Assembly: GCA_022414725.1 (NCBI GenBank)
Contig: CM039464.1
Coordinates: 30,459,761-30,523,760 of the forward strand
Length of the DNA stretch: 64,000 nucleotides
DNA from: Microglena sp. YARC
Lineage: Eukaryota; Chlorophyta; Chlorophyceae; Chlamydomonadales; Chlamydomonadaceae
Direction: 5' to 3'
The position numbers and the translations under genes are program-made. The notes beneath the pieces are model-generated. The model ran no database searches. It was given only the letters and a program-made list of their open reading frames with translations, and was not told the DNA's origin. Shown here piece by piece: positions 32,601 to 40,764 of this stretch (position 1 is the stretch's first letter; every line of letters begins with the position of its first letter).

Positions 32601-35600
32601 GGGTGATGGATGTTGGGTGATGGATGTTGGGTGGTGGTTAGTGGTGGATGGTTGGTGGTGTGGGTGGTTGGTGGTGTGGGTGGTTGGAGGTGGATGGTTG
32701 GTGGTGTAGACGTTTAGCGGTGGATGCTTGGTGATGGATGTTGGGTGATGGATGTTGGGTGATGGATGTTGGGTGATGGATGTTGGGTGATGGATGTTGG
32801 GTGATGGATGTTGGGTATGGGATGTTGGGTGATGGATGTTGGGTGATGGATGTTGGGTGATGGATGTTGGGTGATGGATGTTGGGTGATGGTTAGTGGTG
32901 GATGGTTGGTGGTGTGAATGGTTGGTAGTGGATGGTTGGTGGTGTGGGTGGTTGGGGGTGGATGGTTGGTGGTGTGGGTTGGTTGGGGTGGATGGTTGGT
33001 GGTGTGGGTGGTTGAGGTGGATGGTTGGTGGTGGATGGGTTGGTGGGGTGTGGTGGTGTGTTGGTGTGGGTAGGTGTGGGTAGTGGATGTGGGTGGTGCG
33101 AGGGTGGAGGTGGTTGGTGTGTGCGGTGTTTGGAGGGTGGTTGGTGGTGTGGTGGGTTGGTGGTGGTGCGTGGAGGTGGATGGTGGATGGTTGGTTGTTG
33201 TGGGTGGTTGGAGGTGGGTGGTGTGGGGTGGTTGGAGGGGTGGATGGTTGTGGTGGTTTGGAGGTGGTGGTGGTGGTGGTGTGGTGGTTGGTGGTTGGCA
33301 AGGAAATTGGTGTTTGCGTTGGTGGTGATGGTGGTGCAAAATGGAGTGGTTTGTGGGAGATGGTGGTTTTGTGGTGGGTGTTGAGGGGAGGTGGATGGTT
33401 GGTTGTGTGGGTGGTGGAGGTTGGCAATGGTGGGTTTGTGGGTGGCGGGAGGGTAGGTGGGGGTTGGTCGAAAGAGGTTTTTGGGAAATGGTTTGGATTT
33501 GGATGGTTTGGTTGGATGGATGGTGGGGATGGTGGTTTGTGGGGTGGTTTGTGGTGTGGGGTAGTGGTTGTTGGGTGGTTGTGGGTGGTTGGTGGTGGAT
33601 GGTTGTGATGCGGTGGTTGGAGGTGGATGGTTGGTCTGTGTGTGGTGTGGTTGGAGGTGGCATGGTTGGTGGTCTTTGCGTGGTTGGTGGTGTGGGTGGT
33701 TGTGTGTGGTATGGTTGTTGTTGTGGGTGGTTGGAGGTGGATGGTTGGTTGTGTGGGTGGTTGGAGGTGGATGGTTGGTGGTGGGGTGGGTGGAGAGTGG
33801 ATGGTGGTCTGGTGTTGTTTATGGATAGTTGGTGGGCATTGTCAATAATGTTTACTCTGGCATGCACTGCTTGTATCTTTGGGGAGATAATGGTGACTTT
33901 CCCCAGCTGCGGTGTACGGGAGGATCCCCTTAAACACCACGCCCCTCCAGCGCTTTTTTTTAGGGGGGGGGGGGGGGGGCTACTAGCTGGCTAAGGGAGC
34001 TGAATGGAAGCTTGCTGCACAAAGCCAAAAAAAATTGCAAGTCCTTGCACATTGTCTCCTGAGATGATAATCAGAGGATGAGCCCCCACCCTAAATTTGG
34101 TGAGCTGGGTTCACATCACTAGGAACAAGTCCTAGGCGGTGCAAGCAACATGAACAATTTGGCGGAGAGTGATGGCTAGCGGAGTGACAGGTGGCAACGG
34201 AATCGAGTACAGCAAACCTAGTCAGCAATGAGTCGCAAACGACACTAAAACATGGTATTGCATCCCACCACCACCACCACCAACAACAACAACAACTCCC
34301 CCCCCCACCCACCTAAAAACCCGTCAACCCCACCACCACAGCCAGGGTATACAAGACAGCTAGGGCCAAGGTTACTTGTTTTGTGCTACAACGGACAACG
34401 CGGGTGACCCTGGGGGTCCCGCCCCTCAAAAGGGGCTCCGCCCGCAGTTCAGCTATCTAGAGTTACTGAAATGTTTAGGTGCTGTACAGTGGCTGGCTTG
34501 TAAGCACAGCATGTAGCTGAAATTAAATATCTGCCTTGCTGCTGTGCTGCACTTGCACCTACCTTCAAGTCAGTCCCTTTTTGATTAGAGGCCTGCAAAT
34601 AGGGTATGGGGTGTACAGGTATAGGGTGTGTATAGAGTGTGTATAAGGTTCTGTCGTATAGGTTGTTTGTAAAGGGGTATTATAGGAGGTTGTAGACTAG
34701 GGTGTGTATTGTATGGGAAACAAGTTCTATGCAGCGTCGCACAGCGACGTTAAAAATTGCGCGGAGAGTGTTCGCGACGGACGACAGGTGGCAACGGAAG
34801 CGAGGTTAGTTACCAGCGACCGTTGGCTGTACGTGTCAGGCTTCGTCTCAGCGCCGAATTAGACGGACAAATGTAACCCTGGGGGCTCCCGCCCCCTTGT
34901 AGAGGGGGCTCCGCCCAAAAGATGAGGGCATGGTAAGAGGCGATGCACATAAGCAGTATTGTGCGCATGTGGTGTATGAATGAAAAGAAGGGTGTGTATA
35001 GGGTATTTAGAGGTATAGGTATGTATAGGGTGTAAGAGGTTTATAGGGTGTGTATAGGGTGCCAGAGTATTAGCGGTGTTATAGGTGTAGAGTATAGGGT
35101 TGTATAGGGTGTTTGAATAGGCTGCAGAGGATAATAGCGGCTGTGTATAGGTGCAGATTGCGTATCAGGGGGTTATAGGGTTAGAGGTTAGTGTGCTATA
35201 GGGTTGTATAGGGTGCAGACGTGGTATAGGGTGTGTATAGGGTGCAAGTTATAGGGTGTGTATAGGGTTAGAGGTATAGTGTGTATAGGGCGTAAAGTGT
35301 AGAGGTATAGGGTTGTGTATAGGGTGTAGAGGTATAGGTGTGTAATAGGCGTGTAGAGTATAGGGTGTGTATAGGGCGTAAAGCGGTGTAGAGGTATAGG
35401 GTGTGTATAGGGTGTTAGGTATAGGGTGTGTATAGGGTGTGCTATAGGCGTGTAGAGGTATAGGGTGTGTATAGGTGCGTTATAGGGTGTGTATTAGGGT
35501 GTGTTACTTAGGGTGTGTATAGGGTGTTATAGGTGTAGAGGTATAGGGTGTGATATAGGGTGTAGAGGTGTAGGTGTGTATAGGGTGTAGAGGTTATAGG

Positions 35601-38600
35601 TGTGTAAAGGGTTATAGCTTATAGGGTGTGATAAGGTGTAGACTGGCTGTTGATAGGTGTGTATAGGGTGCTAGAGTATTAGGGTGTGTATAGGGTGCGT
35701 AAAGGTGTAAGTATAGGTGTTGTATAGTGGTTGTAAGAGGTATAGCGGTGTGTTATAGCGGTGTTAGAGGGTATAGGGTGTCGATATAGGGTGCGTAAAG
35801 GTGTAGTAGACGTATAGGTGTGTTATAGGGTGTAGAGGTATAGGGTGTGCTATAGTTGGTGTGTATAGGCTTGTAGAGGATTATAGGGCATATGTTGTAT
35901 TAGTGGTGTATAAGGTGTAGAGGTATTATGAGGCGTGGTAAGCTAGCGTGTCATAGTGTAGGGTGGCATAGGCGTGTAGAGGTACAGCTGTCGTGTAAAG
36001 GTGTAGAGGTATTAGGGGTGTAAAGGGTGTAGAGTATAGGGTGTGTAGAGCGTATAGGGTGTGTATAGGTTGTTTAGAGTAAGGCGTGTGTTAATAGGTG
36101 TAGAGGTTACATAAGGTGTGTATCTACGCTGGTGCGTAAAGGGTGTAGAGGTATAGGGTGTGTATAGGGTGTAGAGGTATAGGGTGTGTATAGGTGGTAT
36201 AGGGTGGTATAGCGTGTAGCAGTATTATAGGGCTGCGGATCAAAGGTGCGTTGTATAGGCTGTAGAGTATAGGCGTGTGTTATAGGGCTGTAGAGGTGTA
36301 GGTGTGTATAGCGGTGTAAGGCTGAGTCGGTGTGTATAGGTGTAGACGGATAGGGTGTGTAATAAGGGGTAAGATTAGGGTGGCTATTTTAAGTGGGGTC
36401 TGTAAGTTATAGGGTGTGCTATAGGTGCGTAAAGGTCTGTAGAGGTATAGGTGTATGGGGTGTATAGAGAGGTGCGTATAGTGGTGTTAGAGGTATAGGG
36501 AGATGAGTGTATAAACAGGGGTTAGAGTATAGGGTGTGATATAGGTGTGTGTATATTGGGTTGTCACGAGTATTAGCCCCCAGCGTGTTTGTATAGTGGA
36601 TGGCGTGAAACGTTAGCTGGAGAGGTATAGTGGTGGTGTAATAGGGTTGTAGAGGTATAAGGTTGTTGGTATAGGGCATGTGTGAATAGAAAAGGGGTCT
36701 GTGTTAGAGGTATGGGGTGGTGTATAGGGTGTAGAGTGTGTGTATATATAGAAGGTTGGTAGTGTAAATAATAGGGTTTCTGGTTGGCTAGAAGGTTAAG
36801 AGGCTCGATAGAGTGATAGGGGTGTAGGGTGTATAGGTGGCTAGGGTGTAGAGTAGTTTTAAGGGTGTTATAGTGGTGTAGCTGTGTGATCTCGGAGTTA
36901 TTGTTTCGGGTTGTATAGTGGTTATAGGGTGTAGATTAGGCGCTATAGTGGTAAGAGGTATAGGGTGTGTTAAGGTGAGCTAGGGTGTATGAGGTATAGC
37001 TAAAGGCCTGCATGACTAAGATGCTAATCGAGGTAATAGTGTTAGGGATGTCTGTACGTTGTAGGGTGTGATATAGGGTGATGTATAGGAGTGTAGAGGT
37101 ATAGGGTAGTGTATTAGGGTGTAAGATGGTATAGGGGTGTGTATTATGGGGTGGGAGGTATAGGGCTGTGTATAGAGTGGTATATAGGGCTGTAGAGGTT
37201 AATATAAGGGTGTGTATAGGGTGTAGAGGTACATGCGGAATGACGCAAAAATAGAGTGTGCATAGCGAGGTACACTGCAAGTACAGTTATAGAGCCTAGT
37301 GTAGAATGGTCATGTGGAGGTAATAGAAAAGATAGGGTGTGCAGAATATCAACTATTGTGGAAAGTGGTTTTTCAGCGTATCTAATTCAACCGTGTATGG
37401 CAAATGACAAAACGCTGGCTGAAGCAGAAGATTGGCGGAGAGCGCCTATTTGTGCAACGGTAACGACAGGAAGGCAATTGAGTCAGGAGTCTGATTCAGC
37501 TACTAGAATTCCTATCGCCAGTTGTTTGTGCGACGTAGATGATCAGCTTTGGCGCGCCTGGTGCACGATGTGTAGGATCTTAAGCCTTGTTTTCAGATCA
37601 TCACGGCTGGCGTGGCCAAGTTTTGTGAAAAACCACTTCGAGCTTGTTCTCTGGTACAGAACAACGGGGTGAATCTGAGAGGTACCCACCTCCCGGATGC
37701 TTGATAGCAGTGTGTGTGGTGTGTGTCGCATGATTGGCTGATGGGTCGGGGGGGGGGTGGGGGAGGGGGGAGACTCCGCAGAAAATATTAGCAGGCAGCT
37801 TTTCTTTAAAGTCGGAGCAATTCGACCCAATTCTGGTATTCAAGCCTAAGAACAGTTTAACATTAGTATTTAATATTATCAAGATAAGAGCAGTTTTAAA
37901 CTATACAGTTTTAAAATATTATTCAAGACACAAAGCAGTTTAAATGTAAGTTTATTAAATATTATTCAAGATAAGAACATTTTAATATTAGTATGTAAAA
38001 TTATTCAATATAAGAGAGAGCAGTTTTAAATATGTGTATTTATAATATTATTCAAGACAAATACAGAAACAATTTAAATTACGAGACACTATATTTAAAA
38101 TGTTGTTCTCTACGATAACATTAGGTATCACTCCATGTAACCGACACATGAGGTATCACTCATTAACCACACAATAGTATATCACTCCATGTGTAACCAC
38201 ACATGAGGTATCCACTGCCATGGTAACCACACATAAGATTTCCTGAATTAATTAAGATGAAGAGATAGGCAAGGCATATAGGTATAAATTGTTTGCCAAT
38301 ATCGTTCTGATTTCAAGACTATCCATAGCTTTTATTTCCAGCTAAAAGCAGCAGCTTCTAGGCAATCAGCTCCCTGAGCTAGCCACTGGGTAAGCCCCAA
38401 GATTATCAGCAGTGCTGGAAAGACAATTCTGCCTGCTTCCAGCTGCACTAAATTGCACTATAGGTTTTGGCTGGGTAAGCCAGCAGGAGATCTGTCTAAA
38501 AGCTGCTCGGCATAGAGCTAAAGAAAAAAGAAAAACTTATACGTGGGAGACTATCGGGTGGTTTATAATACTATACCATACAACATATTGTACGATATAA

Positions 38601-39135
38601 TGATGTATAGTACGATATTGTATGATATACCATAGAATATTGTATGATATATCATAACGGTATGATATAATCTTGTCAACCAATATCATATTATGTCCGT
38701 CATGCGTCATGCAAGAAAACTCATGTTTGCCCTGAGCCCACCCTACACCCCCACCCCTACCGCACCATCACCCCACCCATCCCCACCCCAAAGCAATAAC
38801 CGCTGCATAATAAGTACCCTTAGCTGTACGTCAATGAATGATATATCATAACAATATTGGCATAATATAAATATGATACATATATATGCATATATCATAT
38901 GAGATATACGTGCATAACATCAAATTTGACAACCCTATATAATTGCGTACCCTTAGCTGTACGTCCAGCTCTGAATTCCGTTGGAGCACTTCAAGCAGCT
39001 TCATCTTGACCATAGTCTCCCTGCATAAGTTGAAAACGACGGTGGTACAAAATCAAAGAAGAACAATAAAGACAGGCAGACATCATAGTAAAGCAGTTTA
39101 GGGGCATCATAGGAAAGGCAGACAGGCAGACAGGC

Positions 39136-39178
<43 letters not shown>

Positions 39179-39207
39179 TAGACAGGCAGACAGGCAGACA
39201 GACAGAA

Positions 39208-39294
<87 letters not shown>

Positions 39295-39506
39295 AATCAT
39301 AATAAGGACATAAAAAATAGAGACAGATAACATCTCGCCTGTCCCTTGACTGCCCCAGCTTCTCATTCAGCTGCTGTACTTGCTGTTGGGCCACATGACA
39401 GCGTGCAATAGCAAATCACGTTGAGCCTGCCTCTCTGTTTTCATTAGCGCGGAGACTCAGCCAGCTCTAGCTCTAGCTTGGCAGTCCCCAGGTCGACCAC
39501 AAGCTC
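14186..39506 (-). CDS. Large coiled-coil / low-complexity repeat protein gene (split)
   Basis: I place seven exons on the minus strand: 39332-39506, 38951-39020, 32451-32519, 30513-30614, 27851-28000, 17234-25131 and 14186-14645 (stop). Four consecutive small coiled-coil exons and the giant exon join in phase 0. The giant exon leaves in phase 2 (donor GTATGC), and the terminal exon starts in exactly that phase after ATGCGTAG. The product would be a heptad-rich rod, then about 2,600 residues of disordered tandem repeats, then a Ser/Gly-rich tail. I do not recognise a family. A scaffold or cytoskeleton-associated role would fit but is only a guess. The 5' end is not identified. Nearly every exon has edge copies in the adjacent introns. 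Confidence 0.6.
14646..15545 (-). repeat. 43-bp array of terminal-exon acceptor edge
   Basis: About 18 units. The plus-strand core is TTGTCCTACGCATGTGGTCA then AGGTGTTGCATGTTG. On the minus strand each contains CACATGCGTAG followed by GACAAC, matching the acceptor and first exon bases at 14645 (CATGCGTAG then GACAAG). All lie upstream of the true exon in gene orientation. Confidence 0.9.
15545..15910. other. Intronic, GTTTGATAGTTTGCAT repeats then unique AT-rich DNA
   Basis: Short TTTGATAGTTTGCATG-like units to about 15,690, then no recognisable feature. Confidence 0.55.
15915..16105 (-). mobile_element. Dispersed element family I, copy 1, with 5' hairpin
   Basis: In minus orientation it opens with the hairpin GCGTCGCCTGCGACGC. 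It continues through TTGGCGGAGAGTGATCGCGA, CAGGTGGCAA, AGCGAGTTAGTTAC and GGGGGCTCCCGCCCCC, matching 34731-34921 and, in two pieces, 34148-34448. The 84-codon open frame across it is a by-product. It is a short non-autonomous element of unknown class. Confidence 0.65.
16253..16310 (+). mobile_element. SINE tail fragment
   Basis: AGACGGCAAGTAGCCAAATT, GCTGGCTGGAGCTTTGTAAC and CAAGTTCAATTTCAAG match the tRNA-Ala SINE tail. The 39868 copy shares the preceding AGACGGC. Confidence 0.65.
16590..16755. repeat. AACTTAGTGTGAACTCAGTG minisatellite followed by SINE tail
   Basis: Irregular 11-22 bp units, about eight. They are followed at 16711-16745 by GCTGAAGCTATGTAACCAAG, another tail-only SINE piece. 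Confidence 0.75.
16985..17180 (-). repeat. Two degraded copies of the giant-exon end and donor
   Basis: Plus-strand words CTATTCACTGTTGCA, CTTGCCGAGT and CCTTG..GAAAACTAAGGACACTAGG repeat the end of the giant exon (17234-17310), twice, just downstream in gene orientation. The first copy keeps the AATAG-GTATG donor near 17090. Confidence 0.75.
17234..25131 (-). CDS. Giant 7.9-kb exon encoding a disordered tandem-repeat protein
   Basis: Uninterrupted frame of about 2,630 codons. Acceptor CCCCCCACAG precedes GAGCAAAAGCGAGATGAG (EQKRDERLRRSSRQLIQELK), and the donor is AATAG-GTATGC. In order it shows: a short helical start; about a dozen TATQTAAVDS-type repeats (24.4-24.95 kb); Gln-rich TQQPQQ..TQAPTQP repeats (23.8-24.35 kb); SHDLSHELETRDHM repeats; Pro/His/Ser-rich stretches; EWLSRLTQGSYDEVTEAEFD x3 (19.85-20.33 kb); His/Gln-rich HEHHQHQHNLEQQQQ (19.3-19.83 kb); PPPPSPRASDV repeats; nine units of about 44 residues with DAPLEVQRMFPEAQWLR and EKQSNADGGSIPDVGAGT (17.64-18.77 kb); and three VVSWQAHEC repeats. 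No enzyme domain seen. Preservation of such a long frame argues that it is translated. Confidence 0.72.
23405..23451 (+). mobile_element. SINE tail exonised inside the giant exon (antisense)
   Basis: GCTCGGCAAGCAGCCAAATT, GCCGGCTGGAGCC and TCACCAAGTTC match the tail of the tRNA-Ala SINE (GCGAGCAGCCAAATCGCTGG, CTGAAGC.., ACCAAGTTC at 12110-12155). The gene reads the other strand, so the insert encodes roughly TELGDVAPAGNLAACRA in frame without a stop. Confidence 0.65.
25132..26046 (-). repeat. Four tandem duplicates of the 5' part of the giant exon with acceptors
   Basis: Minus-strand copies begin after CCCACAG at 25378, 25621, 25843 and 26046, and the true exon starts at 25131; spacing is 203-247 bp. 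They encode variants of EQKQDEQLCLSSRQVIRELK, EQKRDEQLHLSSRQLIQDFK, EQQRDEQLHLSSRQLIQYIK and a more diverged version, followed by ESTAS-like or shifted sequence and a TCC/ACC-rich intron piece. They could be alternative first parts of the exon or decoys. Confidence 0.85.
26047..27160 (-). repeat. 72-bp array of giant-exon acceptor edge
   Basis: About twelve units. The plus-strand core is TTTTTGTTCCTGTGGGGTGT, GCGGGGGAGGG and TCTCAGGCCAGATGGTGG. Read on the minus strand each has a C-rich tract, CACAG and GAACAAAAA, the beginning of the duplicated exon. Open frames through it on either strand are artefacts. The end grades into GTGGTGGTG. Confidence 0.88.
27340..27850 (-). repeat. Three donor-side copies of the coiled-coil exon 27851-28000
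   Basis: Near 27345-27410, 27510-27575 and 27680-27730 the minus strand repeats the exon end (MELLHKQLGAMADK or close) followed by GTGATTGCCACAT. The true exon ends LELLHKQLGVMADK with donor GTAATT. The copies lie downstream in gene orientation, separated by CA-rich intron sequence. Confidence 0.85.
27851..28000 (-). CDS. Coiled-coil exon, 50 codons
   Basis: Between CATCCAG and GTAATT, phase 0 on both sides. Reads ELSVYAKRNAELELDV, ATNRQDLNAAEVALDAMN and LELLHKQLGVMADK. Hydrophobic residues follow heptad spacing, as in a two-stranded coiled coil. It joins the giant exon in frame. Confidence 0.65.
28018..28200. repeat. GATGAT microsatellite and dispersed family C, copy 2
   Basis: GATGATGATGATAATGATGG precedes CATTTTCCTGGTGCCCTACT, CCAAATGT, GCTTGACGGAGCC, GGGGGAC and AACATCATTATG. 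The same package, including the microsatellite start and the TTATTATCAGG end, is at 29916-30100. The microsatellite therefore belongs to the element. Confidence 0.7.
28280..28535. repeat. Minisatellite ACCCAAGAAATGTTGTCGTC, about five to six copies
   Basis: Units of about 38-60 bp contain TCTGTCCCGCCCTCTGACC. No coding support. Confidence 0.9.
28560..29610. other. AT-rich intron; imperfect 27-bp direct repeats flank a GC-rich insert
   Basis: TGCCAGATCCTAGGTAGCAC at about 28691 and TGCCAGATCTTAGGTAGCAC at about 28913 flank a GC-rich block of about 200 bp (ACGAAGCGCGGAGCCCGGGG). The rest is A/T-rich with a G run near 29262-29275 and a C run near 29394-29406. No exon recognised. Confidence 0.5.
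29617..29830. repeat. Dispersed repeat family B, copy 2
   Basis: Matches 4170-4385 in order, ending AACGGGGTCAAAACTAGCGA then TCGCTATATATAG. An 18-base G run interrupts this copy at about 29738-29755. Confidence 0.65.
29916..30100. repeat. Dispersed repeat family C, copy 3
   Basis: Same order as 28018-28200 with GATGATGATGG start, CATTTTCCTGGTGCCCTACT, AACTTGACGGAGCC and TTATTATCAGG end. Confidence 0.7.
30105..30215. repeat. Dispersed repeat family D piece with 28-base G run
   Basis: GGTTATCGCACGGGG, then the G run (30133-30160), then GGAAGACGGTGCGCAGCCCA and GACTTGGCTGAAAAA, match 45195-45280. Confidence 0.6.
30365..30512 (-). repeat. Donor-side copies of exon 30513-30614
   Basis: Two copies on the minus strand: ATTGCAAGCCTCTCATCTTG-TAAGTCGAGTTTGG near 30440-30475, and a more decayed one near 30370-30410 in which GTAAGT has become TTAAGT. 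Both lie just downstream of the true donor (CATCAT-GTAAGTCG). Confidence 0.8.
30513..30614 (-). CDS. Coiled-coil exon, 34 codons
   Basis: Between CCACCACAG and GTAAGT, phase 0 on both sides. Reads VSQLQGDVARAEARAG then ASEKQQATLSAKLQASHH, with heptad-like spacing and no Pro. It joins ELSVYAKRN of the next exon in frame. Confidence 0.6.
30820..32450 (-). repeat. Donor-side array of exon 32451-32519, with 16-bp satellite inside
   Basis: About 20 copies with GATCAACTCAC followed by CGAAGGGAAG or TGAAGGAAAGCTGCATTAG. On the minus strand this reads AATGCAGCTTTCCTTC-GTGAGTTGATC, i.e. the exon end (ANAAFL) plus donor. Proximal copies (31.97-32.44 kb) keep only the last bases. Those near 31.24, 31.37 and 31.51 kb keep more exon. 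A 52-bp variant (TCAATGTAAGCAACTTCTAC) fills 30.83-31.22 kb. A separate 16-bp AAGCCAACGTTATTAT array occupies 31553-31895. Confidence 0.82.
32451..32519 (-). CDS. Coiled-coil exon, 23 codons
   Basis: Between GCCCACCAG and GTGAGT, phase 0 on both sides. Reads ESLDTMVKAAMESHKG then ANAAFLR. Helical composition. It lies between the minisatellite at 32525-33845 and its own donor-side array. Confidence 0.6.
32525..33845. repeat. GGATGGTTGGTGGTGTGGGT minisatellite, about 1.3 kb
   Basis: Units of 8-27 bp. The intron 3' end of exon 32519 (GGTGGGCAT..ACAAAGTTTG..TTTATGGAT) is copied at the far edge, about 33815-33850. The array therefore also contains acceptor-side sequence. A sub-block of TGATGGATGTTGGG repeats lies at 32590-32890. 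Confidence 0.88.
33868..33962 (+). mobile_element. LINE-B/SINE 3' tail copy
   Basis: ATGGTGACTTTCCCCAGCTG, CGGTGTACGGGAGGATCCCC and AACACCACGCCCCTCCAGCG match 62246-62335 and the SINE end at 2738-2795. A poly-G run follows at 33963-33979. Confidence 0.65.
34148..34448 (+). mobile_element. Dispersed element family I, copy 2 (interrupted)
   Basis: TTGGCGGAGAGTGATGG..AGCGGAGTGACAGGTGGCAA at 34158 on, and GGGGGTCCCGCCCC..GGGGCTCCGCCC at 34410-34443, match the two ends of family I. About 150 bp of CAC/CAA-rich and other DNA separates them. Confidence 0.55.
34590..37240. repeat. TATAGGGTGTG/GTAGAGG minisatellite with dense random indels
   Basis: About 2.6 kb of units such as TATAGGGTGTGTATAGGGTG and GTAGAGGTA. 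No two neighbouring units agree; stray single C, G or T insertions and lost bases occur every 10-20 bases (TAGCGGTGT, TAGGCGTG, GCTATA). Element copy I-3 at 34731-34921 sits inside. The noise resembles uncorrected long-read sequence more than evolved divergence. Confidence 0.88.
34731..34921 (+). mobile_element. Dispersed element family I, copy 3
   Basis: GCAGCGTCGCACAGCGACG hairpin, GCGGAGAGTGTTCGCGACGG, CAGGTGGCAACGGAAGCGAG, GTTAGTTAC, GGGGGCTCCCGCCCCC and GGGGGCTCCGCCC. It is the most complete copy. Confidence 0.7.
37250..38380. other. Unique then AT-rich intron DNA
   Basis: 37250-37680 is non-repetitive but has no supportable exon. A G run lies at 37749-37770. 37830-38060 has AGAGCAGTTTTAAA/TATTATTCAAGA repeats, and 38120-38230 three GTATCACTCCATG..AACCACACA units. 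Confidence 0.5.
38385..38490. repeat. Dispersed repeat family E, copy 2
   Basis: TAAGCCCCAAGATTATC, GCTGGAAAGACAATTCTGCC, TGCTTCCAGCTGCACTA and GGTTTTGGCTGGGTAAGCC match 11225-11345. Confidence 0.55.
38951..39020 (-). CDS. Coiled-coil exon, about 23 codons
   Basis: Between TTATGCAG and GTACGC. Reads (G)ETMVKMKLLEVLQRN then SELDVQLR. It enters with one base of a split codon and leaves in phase 0, joining ESLDTMVK in frame. A donor-side copy (CCCTTAGCTGTACGTC on +) recurs at about 38817. Confidence 0.55.
39112..39296. repeat. (GACA)n microsatellite
   Basis: CAGACAGACAGA with AGG variants, between two coiled-coil exons. Confidence 0.97.
39332..39506 (-). CDS. Coiled-coil exon with apparent frameshifts
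   Basis: Starts after CATGAACAG with ELVVDLGTAKLELELAE and ends AQQQVQQLNEKLGQSRDRRD before GTTATC. The two ends are in different frames, and the middle (ANENREA, QRDLLL, ARCHVAQ) needs about three small indels to read through. Either the exon is decaying or this part of the assembly carries errors, as the nearby 34.6-37.2 kb block suggests. Confidence 0.5.
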
Positions 39507-39544
39507 CTGTTCATGAAAAAAATGTTTACAATTAGTGTGTTTAT

Positions 39545-39780
39545 TTTCATTATTCCCTTCCAGTGAATTGATCCCCCCGTGTTGAAGCATTAGTGTTTGC
39601 TTCTTGTGCTAAGACTAATGCAGCCTTCCTTCAGGTGAGTTGATCAGGGTGGGTGGTGGTGGGTGTATGAAGTTGCTTGCATTGTGTGAGTTGATCCCTG
39701 TGTGTTGAAGCATTAGTGCTGGCTTCTTGTGCTAAGAGGAATGCAGCTGTCCTTCAGGTGAGTTGATCAGGGTGGGGTCC
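39545..39780 (+). repeat. Inverted copies of exon-end/donor array from 31.2-31.5 kb
   Basis: AATGCAGCCTTCCTTCAGGT followed by GAGTTGATCAGGG (near 39617), and a similar copy near 39740, read in + orientation. The gene and the 31-kb array read in - orientation. GTGTTGAAGCATTAGTG is also shared in inverse. Confidence 0.75.
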
Positions 39781-39782
39781 CC

Positions 39783-39920
39783 AGGTCGACTACAAGCTCC
39801 TGTACATGACAATCCAAGTTCAAATTCAAATTCAAATTCGAGTTCAATTTTGTGTTGATGCCAAAGACGGCGAGCAGCCGAATTTCTGGCAGAAGCTATG
39901 TAAACGAGTTCAAGTTCAAG
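39783..39920. repeat. Acceptor-side exon copy, AATTCA repeat and SINE tail
   Basis: 39783-39806 repeats the acceptor and start of exon 39506 on the minus strand (GTACAG then GAGCTTGTAGTCGACCTGGG). An AAATTC repeat follows, then AGACGGCGAGCAGCCGAATT..GAAGCTATGTAAACGAG, a tRNA-Ala SINE tail (39864-39915). Confidence 0.7.
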
Positions 39921-39924
39921 TACA

Positions 39925-40600
39925 TGACAATGTATTGCAATGCAATGATAATGTAATGCATCGTACTGTAATGCGATATTGATGTAATGCAATGTATTGT
40001 AATGCGATGTTGATGTAATGCAATGTATTGTAATGCGATGTTGATGTAATGCAATGTATTGTAATGCGATGTTGATTGTAATGCAATGCATTTGCATGCG
40101 ATGTTGATGTAATGCAATGTATTGTAATGCAATGATGATGTAATGCAACATGCTGTCATGCGATGCTGATGTAATGCAATGTATTGTAATGCAATGATGA
40201 TGCAATGCAAAGTATTGTCATGCAATCTATTGGAATGCAATGTATTGTATCGTAATGCAATGTTGATGTAATGCAACGTACTGTAATGCAATGCTGATGT
40301 TATGCAATGTATTGTAATGCAATGATGATGCAATGCAACGTACTGTCATGCGATGTTGATGTAATGCAATGTATTGTAATGCAACGTACTGTAATGCAAT
40401 GATGATGCAATGCAACGTACTGTCATGCGATGCTGATGTAATGCAATGTAATGTAATGCAATGATGATGCAATGCAAAGTATTGCCATGCAATGTTTTGG
40501 AATGCAATGTATTGTATTGTATTGTAATGCAATGATGATATAATGCAACGTACTGTGATGCAATGATGATGTAATGCAACGTTCAGGGGGCATTCATGCA
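39925..40600. repeat. About 30-bp ATGCAATGTATTGTAATGCG array
   Basis: About 20 imperfect units of TGATGTAATGCAATGTATTG. Open frames with HCITIHCI repeats are artefacts. A further acceptor-side copy of exon 39506 is at 40678-40702 (CCAGGTCGGCCACAAGCTCC on +). Confidence 0.9.
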
Positions 40601-40764
40601 TGCATGTATGTTACAGTTCAGGGGGCATTCATGCATGCATGCATGTATGTTACGGTCCTAGCTCTATGTTTGCAGTCCCCAGGTCGGCCACAAGCTCCTG
40701 CACAAGTTGCAAAATGTTTTCTGTATACCTTTCCCCTTTACATGACCCTTGAATTTGTGCATTC

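Noticed and set aside
32638..33867. 409-residue His/Thr/Pro-rich open frame on the - strand
   Set aside because: Simple-repeat translation of the GGTGGATGGTT minisatellite between two exons.
34590..37240. TAGGGTGTG repeats as a telomere or subtelomere
   Set aside because: The unit is not a telomeric motif and lies between exons of one gene; it is better explained as a noisy minisatellite.
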